This document shows, piece by piece, positions 1 to 5,678 of a stretch of DNA of 12,387 bases; within the stretch, counting starts at the first letter, position 1, and each line of letters begins with the position of its first letter. The translations under genes were made by a program, and so were the position numbers. This DNA is from an uncultured Ignavibacteriota bacterium. GTDB taxonomy: Bacteria; Bacteroidota; Ignavibacteria; Tepidaquicellales; Tepidaquicellaceae. A model generated the notes under the pieces. It ran no database searches. It saw only the letters and a program-made list of their open reading frames with translations, and had not been told where the DNA came from. Location of the stretch: NCBI GenBank assembly GCA_937915485.1, contig CALGII010000046.1, forward strand, positions 1 through 12,387, in the 5' to 3' direction.

Positions 1-59
1 TTCAGTCCATGAACTCCGATACTACCTGGAGCGTTTTAAAGGCTAATTTCAGCAATTGA
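1..59 (+). CDS. C-terminal end of a small lipoprotein-like gene (5' end outside the window)
   Basis: An open frame enters from the left edge and ends at TGA 57-59. The visible residues end in NSDTTWSVLKANFSN. An ending of the form Trp-x-x-Leu-Lys-Ala-x-Phe, as I remember it, is common in small Bacteroidota/Ignavibacteria lipoproteins of the NTF2-like type, which is the type encoded by the next gene. The stop lies one base before the TTG start at 61, so the two are probably an operon of paralogues. A competing frame reading to TAA 44-46 also gives a plausible short tail (VHELRYYLERFKG). I prefer the first because of its resemblance to the neighbour and the spacing. With under 20 codons visible the call is tentative. 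Confidence 0.4.
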   Translation, partial: QSMNSDTTWSVLKANFSN

Positions 60-60
60 G

Positions 61-573
61 TTGAAGAACGGCAAAATATATATTGTGTTGCTTCTAACTT
101 GCGTGACTTTAATGCTTGCATCCTGCGAGAATATTTTCGCGCCGTCTCTCGACAACTCTTCTTCGGGACAGATACTTTCCGACCAGAAAACAATCGACGG
201 GGTTTTTACAAATTTCAGATACGCGTACACATTCAAGGATACTTCGGTTTATTCGGGGCTGTTAACTGACGATTTCATGTTCACCTATACTGATTACGAA
301 TCCGGCTTCGACGTTTCGTGGGATAAGCCGACAGAAATGAGAACCACAAGCAGGCTGTTCGAGAACGCGCAGAAGACGGAAGTCATTTGGAACAACATTA
401 CCGTCCTTATCGGAGACAGCCTCAAGATGAACGTGAAAAGAAGTTTCAACCTCACGATAACGTTCAATCCGAGCAACATCGTAAGGCTGTATGGTTTTGC
501 CGATATGAACCTCGTTCGCCCGACAGCGGACGGAGTATGGAAAATAAGGCGCTGGCGCGACCAGAGCTTTTAG
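61..573 (+). CDS. Small NTF2-like (SnoaL-like) lipoprotein
   Basis: A 170-residue protein with a short basic N-terminus, a hydrophobic stretch at residues 7-20 and a lipobox L-A-S-C (C22), so it should be exported, lipidated and anchored to a membrane. After a disordered Ser/Asp-rich linker the domain begins with a helix (about residues 44-60). It continues through strands with a Trp-Asp-Lys-Pro segment, a Leu-Phe-Glu-Asn helix and ends in Gly-Val-Trp-Lys-Ile-Arg-Arg-Trp-Arg-Asp. That order resembles NTF2/SnoaL-like alpha+beta cone folds, whose last strand often reads W-K-I-x-x-W-x-D. The fold is inferred by eye. No catalytic residues are apparent and the role is unknown. The start is TTG, the only canonical start between the in-frame stop at 37-39 and the signal peptide. 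It follows the previous stop by one base, and its own stop overlaps the convergent L,D-transpeptidase gene. Confidence 0.8.
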   Translation: MKNGKIYIVLLLTCVTLMLASCENIFAPSLDNSSSGQILSDQKTIDGVFTNFRYAYTFKDTSVYSGLLTDDFMFTYTDYESGFDVSWDKPTEMRTTSRLFENAQKTEVIWNNITVLIGDSLKMNVKRSFNLTITFNPSNIVRLYGFADMNLVRPTADGVWKIRRWRDQSF

Positions 574-1616
574 AAATTCAGTTCTTTTATGTAATACCTC
601 TCGTAAGTGTCAAGTTTCTTCAGCACATAATCCACAAGACCGTCAATCCTGTCTTCGGATATTTCGCCATTTGATTTCTGCCTGAATTCTTTCGCAAGAT
701 TTTCTTTTGTTGACAGGGTTATGAGGCTTTCCTCATTCCATTTCGAGTTTATGTTTCCCGGGTTTGAATAATTATATATGTCCTTGTATAGTTCAACAAA
801 GAGTCCCGTCTCATCGCGGTCAATCATATAAGTTTTGTAAATAATCCTCACAGGGAATCTGTCAATCTGCTCGAAATCATAAGTCATAGAGCGGCTGCTT
901 TCGAGCCAGGACGAGAGGTCCTTCGACTTGATAACCCTGTTAATGAGAAATTCTTTCATCTTCGCGATATTGTCATTGTCGTTTCTGACGCAGCCGTGCG
1001 AAAGGCTTCTCATTTTCGAATAAATCAGATTCGGTTTGTTTGTGCCGTGGAAATATCTCAACGAATTTTCGTCATAATGCACGACGAAAAGACCGAGAGG
1101 ATTCTTGGGACCCGGCGGCACCGCGGGCAAACTTTCCTTTCCTTTTTCAGGGTCTTTCCAGGAAGGCCAGTTTCTGACCCTGTAGGCTTCGAAATGTCCC
1201 GTGTATGTTTTGTCCTTTATCGTGCCGATAACGTTGTTCCAGGTATCAATATAAATCGTGTCCTTTCCGTACAATTGGAATAAATGCGATCTGAATTCGG
1301 GTATGTTCAGTTCCCAGAGAATCTTCACCGTGTCGAGCAGAAAATTGCTTCCTACAATATAATCAACCTTGAAGAAGTATCCCCCGCCGGCTTCCACCGG
1401 CTTGTCGACCTTTTCAATAATCCTTTTATCCGTAATGTTCTTTACAATTTTTTCGCTGATAATCGGAAATTGATTTCTCAGATAATTTCCGATTGTTTCG
1501 TCGGCTTCCTCAATGCTTTCTGCTTCGACCTTTATTGTATCCCTGCTAAAGCCGGCGAAAAGCGACGGAACAAGGAACAGAGATAGTACGAACGATAAAA
1601 GAAATATTTTCTTCAT
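570..1616 (-). CDS. Exported L,D-transpeptidase (YkuD domain)
   Basis: This 348-residue protein starts with a clear Sec signal peptide (residues 1-21, ending S-L-F-A). The catalytic YkuD domain spans about residues 120-230. It has the PPGPKNPLG segment (167-175) that precedes the active site in this family, then HGT (190-192) and the signature SHGCVR (206-211). C209 is the nucleophile and H190 and H207 are the conserved histidines. The family makes 3-3 peptidoglycan cross-links or attaches proteins to the wall using L,D-tetrapeptide donors, so this enzyme should act in the periplasm. The N-terminal region (22-120) and the roughly 120-residue C-terminal extension are not recognised. The gene lies 125 nt downstream of the PNP cluster on the same strand and may have its own promoter, though I could not pick one with confidence. 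Its stop overlaps the convergent lipoprotein gene by 4 nt. Whether the acceptor is peptidoglycan or a protein cannot be read from the sequence. Confidence 0.93.
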   Translation of the reverse strand: MKKIFLLSFVLSLFLVPSLFAGFSRDTIKVEAESIEEADETIGNYLRNQFPIISEKIVKNITDKRIIEKVDKPVEAGGGYFFKVDYIVGSNFLLDTVKILWELNIPEFRSHLFQLYGKDTIYIDTWNNVIGTIKDKTYTGHFEAYRVRNWPSWKDPEKGKESLPAVPPGPKNPLGLFVVHYDENSLRYFHGTNKPNLIYSKMRSLSHGCVRNDNDNIAKMKEFLINRVIKSKDLSSWLESSRSMTYDFEQIDRFPVRIIYKTYMIDRDETGLFVELYKDIYNYSNPGNINSKWNEESLITLSTKENLAKEFRQKSNGEISEDRIDGLVDYVLKKLDTYERYYIKELNF

Positions 1617-1741
1617 AAGATTTTTATAATTAATTTCCCTTTACTAAAGCGTATAAACAAAACCAATATTACCGATTATTTGTTTCAGGAAAACAGAAAT
1701 GTGAATTTCCGGTATTCATTCCCGACAAAACAAAGACAAAA

Positions 1742-2584
1742 CTAAATTGTTTTCAGTATTTTTACAAGTATTTTATTGAGTTCACTCTGAGCGTATCTTC
1801 TGTTGTTGATTTCGCCTTTAATTTTTTCCTGCTCGCTTCTTTTATCCTCCAGCATCTTATCGGCAATCAAATCCCTCGTTATCAGCCCAATCGCCGCGAA
1901 TTTAATCCCCGCGTGAACGGCGGTTATGTTCTCAGGCGCAAGCGCATATCCCAGCACGTCGCAGCCAACGTCCCTGTAAAATCTCGCTTCGGCTTCCGTT
2001 TCGCTTTCAGGACCGATTATGCTCATATAAACCGATTCGTTAATCTTGATTTTCTTGTCTTGAAAAATTTTATAGATTTTCTCGTAAAGTTTTTTATCGT
2101 AGGCATTGCTCATATCGGGAAACCTGATTCCGAGTTCTTCATCGTTCTCTCCGATAAGCGGATTATCTCCCATAAGATTGATGTGATCGTAAATGAGCGA
2201 AAGGTCGCCGCATTCGAAACGCGGATTCAAATTTCCGACCTCGTCAAGCGAAAGAATCTTTTCTATTCCGAGATACCTGAGCAGATATATTACGTGCCCA
2301 ATGTCGCGCATCGAATACCCGTCATAAAAATGAAACCTGCCTTTCAGAATTATCATGTCTTTCGAGCCTGCCTTCGCAAAATACAGCATTCCGTGATGAG
2401 CGTTTTCGGGTCCTTCAAATTTCGGAGGAACATTCACGTAATCCAGTTTCCTGAGCACGTTTATGCCGTAAGGAAGCGGATAATGGTCTTCCGTTATGAG
2501 CGCTATTTTAGGCTTAAGTTTCGGCGGCATGTTCTTTTTTATTGCCTTAACCGATTCGAGAATTCTCTTTCTTTGTTCTGTCAT
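1742..2584 (-). CDS. Divergent purine nucleoside phosphorylase paralogue, probably catalytically altered
   Basis: A 280-residue member of the trimeric PNP (PNP_UDP_1) fold, 11 nt downstream of a second PNP gene. Family landmarks present are H63-x-G65, R83-F-H85-F-Y87, DHINL (133-137), NPLIGENDEE (141-150), RFPDMSNAYD (154-163) and ETEAE (195-199). Active-site elements that are missing: the phosphate loop G-[ST]-G-L-G is replaced by residues 31-38 (TEDHYPLP); the N-A-A-G motif is replaced by D114-E-V-G117; human F200 aligns with S194; M219-S220 align with Y213-A214; and base-binding N243 aligns with R237. F155 matches human F159, the residue each subunit donates to its neighbour's site. A charged helical tail (about 244-280) follows the domain. 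The frame is intact over its full length, so this is not an obvious pseudogene. It could be a non-catalytic partner of the adjacent PNP, or an enzyme with another substrate. ATG at 2584 is the only sensible start. No Shine-Dalgarno sequence is visible. Confidence 0.85.
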   Translation of the reverse strand: MTEQRKRILESVKAIKKNMPPKLKPKIALITEDHYPLPYGINVLRKLDYVNVPPKFEGPENAHHGMLYFAKAGSKDMIILKGRFHFYDGYSMRDIGHVIYLLRYLGIEKILSLDEVGNLNPRFECGDLSLIYDHINLMGDNPLIGENDEELGIRFPDMSNAYDKKLYEKIYKIFQDKKIKINESVYMSIIGPESETEAEARFYRDVGCDVLGYALAPENITAVHAGIKFAAIGLITRDLIADKMLEDKRSEQEKIKGEINNRRYAQSELNKILVKILKTI

Positions 2585-2595
2585 GATAATTCAAA

Positions 2596-3396
2596 TTATA
2601 GTTCTTTAACCAGATTTTTAATTAAAGTAACAAGTTTCGGTTCTGCCACGGATGCCGAAGCAAGTATGTGCCTGAGTTCGGCTACTTTCAGCGTATCGGG
2701 AAAACCAAGGTCCGTAATTATCGAAAGCCCCAGAGTCCTAATGCCCAGTTCGTTTGCAACAAGCACCTCGGGTATCGTCGACATTCCGACAGTATCCGCT
2801 CCGATCTTCTGCATCAGTCTGTATTCCGCTTTTGTCTCAAGATTCGGACCCTGCACGGAGGCATAGCACCCTTTCTTAATATTTATGCCGTTCTCAAGCG
2901 CGACCCTTTCGGCTAGTTCGATCAGTTCACGGTCGTAAAAATATTTCGAGCGCCTGCCTGATTTCGATGCCGCGCCTATCAGCGGAGACGAGAAATGCAG
3001 ATTTATATGAGAGTTCATAATCATCAGATCGGCTTTCTCGAGTTTGTTGCTTACAGCGCCGCACGCGTTCGAAACAATAAGATATTTCACGCCAAGAGAT
3101 TTCATCACAGGAATCGGAAACGTCACGTGACCGTGGCTGTACCCCTCGTAATAATGGAACCTTCCCGACATCGCCACTACCTTTCTTCCGGATAGTCTTC
3201 CGAAAATAAGTTTGCCCGTATGCGATTCAACCGTCGAAACAGGAAAATGGGGTATGCTGCTATAGTCAATAGAATGCGGCTTCTCGATGAATTTAACGAT
3301 CCCGCCGAGTCCCGTCCCGAGAATAATTCCTATATCAAACTTCTCCCTGACCGTTTTCCTGATGTGCAAATGCGATTCTCTGTGTCTGCCGTTCAT
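2596..3396 (-). CDS. Purine nucleoside phosphorylase (trimeric PNP family)
   Basis: Predicted to cleave purine nucleosides with phosphate to the free base and (deoxy)ribose-1-phosphate in cytoplasmic purine salvage. With the chosen start it has 266 residues, close to the usual 265-290. It keeps the phosphate loop GTGLG (27-31), H59-x-G61, R79-F-H81-Y-Y83, N110-A111-C-G113, NSHINL (128-133), GPNLE (183-187) and GMS (204-206). The base-contact position of human N243 is D229; that change alters 6-oxo/6-amino preference in other PNP/MTAP enzymes, so specificity is uncertain. The loop matching human 146-166 is about four residues shorter than in the downstream paralogue and carries G147, not an aromatic residue, where human F159 lies. 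I chose ATG 3394-3396. A longer frame reaches TTG at 3480 but adds an Arg-rich stretch that only mirrors the end of divIVA. The gap to divIVA is 22 nt. Confidence 0.9.
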   Translation of the reverse strand: MNGRHRESHLHIRKTVREKFDIGIILGTGLGGIVKFIEKPHSIDYSSIPHFPVSTVESHTGKLIFGRLSGRKVVAMSGRFHYYEGYSHGHVTFPIPVMKSLGVKYLIVSNACGAVSNKLEKADLMIMNSHINLHFSSPLIGAASKSGRRSKYFYDRELIELAERVALENGINIKKGCYASVQGPNLETKAEYRLMQKIGADTVGMSTIPEVLVANELGIRTLGLSIITDLGFPDTLKVAELRHILASASVAEPKLVTLIKNLVKEL

Positions 3397-3418
3397 TCCT
3401 TTTATTCTTTCCGGAAAT

Positions 3419-4027
3419 TTATTTCGCCTCAAAACTGTCTTCGAATGACTGCGTCTCCTTGCTATCCTGCTGCGGAGCAAGCGTAATTCTCTTCATTGGT
3501 TTTATATCTTCTTCGGGCGTCTCCTCTTCATCCTGAATTAAATCGTTTACGCGGCTCAGTTCCATAGTGATGATTTTTCTGTTCTTGAAAAACTCATCAA
3601 GTTCATTGAGTTTGTCCGTAAGGAAATTTCTTACATCGTCAAAAGTCTTTTCGTTTTTCTGTTTTATAACTTCCAGTTCCTGCCGCTTGTTCAGTATTTC
3701 GTCTTCGAGGTCCTGCTTTATTTTTCTCGCGTCGAGTTCGGCTTCGTGTGTGATTATTTCGGCGCGCTTTTTCGCGGTCGCTACAATTTCCTCGCCGAGT
3801 TCCTGAGAGCGTACAATCGCGCGCTGGAGATTAGCCTCGTTCTCCTTGTATATATCTATATCCTGCAGAAGTGATTTTATCTTCTCCGCCTGATTCTTGT
3901 TCTCGACAAGGAGTTTTTCGTAGTGCGCGCTTACGGTTTCCAGAAAAGCGTCAACTTCGTCCGAATCATAACCTCTGAGCGATTTCTTGAAGTCGCGTTT
4001 CTTAATGTCTTTAGAAGAAATAATCAT
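3419..4027 (-). CDS. divIVA: DivIVA-domain coiled-coil protein
   Basis: This 202-residue protein opens with a classic DivIVA N-terminal domain: D-I-K-K-R-D-F-K-K-S-L-R-G-Y followed by DSDEVDAFL (residues 7-29). R18, which in Bacillus subtilis DivIVA helps membrane insertion, is kept. The neighbouring F17 is replaced by L17, still hydrophobic. A long coiled coil runs from about 30 to 165, and the segment around 70-103 matches the second conserved block of the family. The acidic, Pro/Gln-containing tail (166-202) looks disordered. DivIVA proteins sense negatively curved membrane and recruit division, polar-growth or wall-synthesis factors at poles and septa. The partner here is unknown. It sits 18 nt downstream of yggS, the order known from Gram-positive yggS-sepF-yggT-divIVA clusters, but sepF and yggT are absent here. 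Confidence 0.92.
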   Translation of the reverse strand: MIISSKDIKKRDFKKSLRGYDSDEVDAFLETVSAHYEKLLVENKNQAEKIKSLLQDIDIYKENEANLQRAIVRSQELGEEIVATAKKRAEIITHEAELDARKIKQDLEDEILNKRQELEVIKQKNEKTFDDVRNFLTDKLNELDEFFKNRKIITMELSRVNDLIQDEEETPEEDIKPMKRITLAPQQDSKETQSFEDSFEAK

Positions 4028-4045
4028 TTGAATTATAATTAAGTT

Positions 4046-4741
4046 TTATAAATAATTTCTGTAACCGAAAATCGCGCTTCCCACCCTTAACATATTCGCG
4101 CCTTCCTCTATCGCGATCTTGAAATCTGACGTCATACCCATCGAAAGATAATCAAATCCTTCGAACGAGGGCTTCAGCGCGTCGAATAAATTTTTTAAAA
4201 CCCTGAAATTTTCCCTTATAACATCTTCATCGTCGGTGAACATTCCAATCGTCATCAATCCGCGCAGGCGGATATTCTTCAGCATCAATATATCACGGCA
4301 CATCTTTTCGGCGTCGGAAGGCTCGACTCCCGATTTTTGGTCTTCCCCGCTCGTATTAACCTGCACGAGAATGTCGATGACGCGTCCGTGCTTTGACGCG
4401 TGTTCATCGATAACCTCTGCAAGTTTCAGGCTGTCAACCGAATGAATGAGTTCTACAAAATCAGCGATATATTTCACCTTGTTCGTTTGTAAATGACCGA
4501 CAAGATGCCAGCGAATATCCTCATCCTTAAGAGCATCATGTTTATCGCGGAGTTCCTGAACTTTATTTTCACCGAAATAAACCTGGCCCAAATCGCGAAC
4601 CGCTTTAATCTGCTCCGTCGGAAAAGTCTTGCTGACTGCAATAAGTTTTATTTCGTCGAAATTTCTTCCGTTTTCGACACAAATTTGCTTTATATCGTTA
4701 ATCAGAGAGTCGTAATTCTCTTTTAAATAAGAATATTCCAT
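4046..4741 (-). CDS. yggS: YggS/PLPBP family pyridoxal-phosphate homeostasis protein
   Basis: A 231-residue fold-type III PLP-binding protein with the usual length and motifs. These are the PLP lysine in A-V-S-K-T (K38), FGENKVQE (56-63), WHLVGHLQTNKVK (78-90), HSVDS (100-104), V-Q-V-N (127-130), GLMTIG (161-166), SMGMTSDF (200-207) and the phosphate-binding L-R-V-G-S-A-I-F-G (218-226). The family has no catalytic activity of its own that is generally accepted. It buffers and delivers PLP, and mutants disturb vitamin B6, amino-acid and keto-acid pools. This is the first gene of the minus-strand cluster yggS-divIVA-pnp-pnp-like, so the promoter should lie in the divergent region 4742-4889. It has no clear Shine-Dalgarno sequence: the bases before ATG are A/T-rich. 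Confidence 0.95.
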   Translation of the reverse strand: MEYSYLKENYDSLINDIKQICVENGRNFDEIKLIAVSKTFPTEQIKAVRDLGQVYFGENKVQELRDKHDALKDEDIRWHLVGHLQTNKVKYIADFVELIHSVDSLKLAEVIDEHASKHGRVIDILVQVNTSGEDQKSGVEPSDAEKMCRDILMLKNIRLRGLMTIGMFTDDEDVIRENFRVLKNLFDALKPSFEGFDYLSMGMTSDFKIAIEEGANMLRVGSAIFGYRNYL

Positions 4742-4842
4742 TTATGAAAATTATGTTTATTTTCCTATAATATCAATTTAGAACGCTTTGCCATACGGAT
4801 TTCACCGGGATTGACGCCGACTGTTTCCTCATTTTCTGTTTT

Positions 4843-4858
4843 TATATAAATTTATATA
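4843..4858. repeat. Perfect 16-bp A/T-only palindrome
   Basis: TATATAAATTTATATA reads the same on both strands. It directly abuts, sharing two bases, the TACA-N2-TGTA palindrome. It could be a second operator half-site array or simply an A/T-rich promoter element. Because it has only A and T, chance occurrence is more likely than for its neighbour. Confidence 0.5.
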
Positions 4859-4872
4859 TTACAATTGTAATA
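4857..4872. promoter_or_regulatory. Perfect 16-bp palindrome, BlaI/MecI/CopY-type operator candidate
   Basis: TATTACAATTGTAATA is a perfect dyad containing TACA-N2-TGTA, the core recognised by winged-helix repressors of the BlaI/MecI/CopY family. It lies 17 nt before the proposed ATT start of the lipoprotein gene at 4890 and about 115 nt from the yggS start, overlapping the place where a plus-strand promoter would be expected. The palindrome is seen directly. The assignment to a BlaI/CopY-like regulator is inference, and no such regulator gene is in the window. Confidence 0.5.
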
Positions 4873-4889
4873 AACTCCGGGGGTAACTT

Positions 4890-5678
4890 ATTAAGAACGT
4901 CAAAAATATCTGCTTCGCATTAATTGTTGTTTGCTTATTTGCTTATCTGTATTCCTGTGATTCGAAAGGCGGTTCGGTTGTAAACCCGCCCGTTATTCAC
5001 GACACTAACATATACGGAAACGGAAACGGCAAAATCACATTTTACAGAACGTCGCAGATAACCGGTAACGTTACAATCAGCATTTCAGGGAACACTCTTA
5101 CCGATTCTTTGGTATGGCAGCAGGCTCCCGCGTGCGATTCGTCCCCGGCAGTTTCCAAAATTCTGCCCGCGGGTGATTACACGGCGAGAATTGAAGGCGT
5201 GTCGTTCCTCTGCAATTATAACATCAAGGTCGAAGAGAGAATCTGCAAACTCATAAATTATACCGACTGCGCCAACGGTTATGTCGGCTGCTATCCCCTG
5301 GACGGGACGTGGCTGAGAACCGACGACGGTCCCTGTCCCAACTGCAAGGGATTAAAAGTGCAGTTCTCGGACGGGTTCGGAGAAGTCATATACACGCCAC
5401 CGGGATGCAGGTTTCCGCTTTCAGATATCAAATGGAAGGACTTTAATCTAAGCCTATGCACGGTTTACGACATCGCGCGGGACGATTACGGCGGTTCGCC
5501 GGAATACCAGAAAGCGGACATTGAATTTTACAGCAAGGATTCTATGCTCATAAAAGGACCGTCAGGCAACATACCATATTCAAGAATATCTTACAAGAAT
5601 GTCAAGAAGCATAAAAATATTATCGGCGCTCCTGTTTATTACGGCGTTCGCACTACAGGGCTGCCAACTGGAAGATGA
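4890..5678 (+). CDS. Cysteine-rich two-domain lipoprotein with probable ATT start
   Basis: Starting at ATT 4890 gives 262 residues, with a basic N-terminus (K-N-V-K-N), a hydrophobic core (7-20) and a lipobox L-Y-S-C (C23), so it should be an exported lipoprotein. An in-frame TAA at 4884-4886 blocks anything longer. The first ATG, GTG or TTG in frame is TTG at 5109, which would delete the signal peptide and the first domain. GGGGG at 4879-4883 sits 6 nt before ATT and could act as a Shine-Dalgarno sequence. The first domain (about 38-125) resembles, from memory, a Bacteroidota beta-sandwich of the type G-K-I-T-F-Y...L-P-A-G-D-Y-T. The second (about 135-235) begins with D-G-T-W and looks like a lipocalin-like beta barrel. 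The mature part has nine cysteines besides C23, including CPNC (149-152). Neither domain is firmly identified. The last 27 codons overlap the next gene. Confidence 0.75.
   Translation: MKNVKNICFALIVVCLFAYLYSCDSKGGSVVNPPVIHDTNIYGNGNGKITFYRTSQITGNVTISISGNTLTDSLVWQQAPACDSSPAVSKILPAGDYTARIEGVSFLCNYNIKVEERICKLINYTDCANGYVGCYPLDGTWLRTDDGPCPNCKGLKVQFSDGFGEVIYTPPGCRFPLSDIKWKDFNLSLCTVYDIARDDYGGSPEYQKADIEFYSKDSMLIKGPSGNIPYSRISYKNVKKHKNIIGAPVYYGVRTTGLPTGR

Larger units (their letters stand above)
4742..4889. other. Divergent intergenic region between yggS and the lipoprotein pair
   Basis: These 148 bases must carry promoters in both directions. The half next to the plus-strand lipoprotein gene is very A/T-rich and holds two adjoining palindromes (4843-4858 and 4857-4872). 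On the yggS side the minus strand reads TTGATA, then 15 nt, then CATAAT just before the ATG. This could be a -35/-10 pair, but it would leave a leader of only a few bases, so I do not call it. No coding frame of its own is visible. Confidence 0.6.

Noticed and set aside
1617..1741. Weak inverted repeat GGAAA...TTTCC after the PNP cluster as a terminator
   Set aside because: No T-run follows on the minus strand and the stem is short.
1742..2584. Calling the second PNP gene a pseudogene
   Set aside because: The frame is intact at full length and several family motifs, including the subunit-interface loop, are well kept. Selective loss suggests changed function, not decay.
1913..2866. 317-codon open frame on the plus strand across both PNP genes
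   Set aside because: It lies antisense to two genes with clear PNP motifs, has no recognisable domain and a composition rich in Phe, Arg and Val typical of a shadow frame.
3397..3480. Longer PNP reading frame starting at TTG 3480
   Set aside because: The added residues are Arg-rich, overlap the end of divIVA in another frame and lie beyond the normal N-terminus of the family. ATG 3396 fits better.
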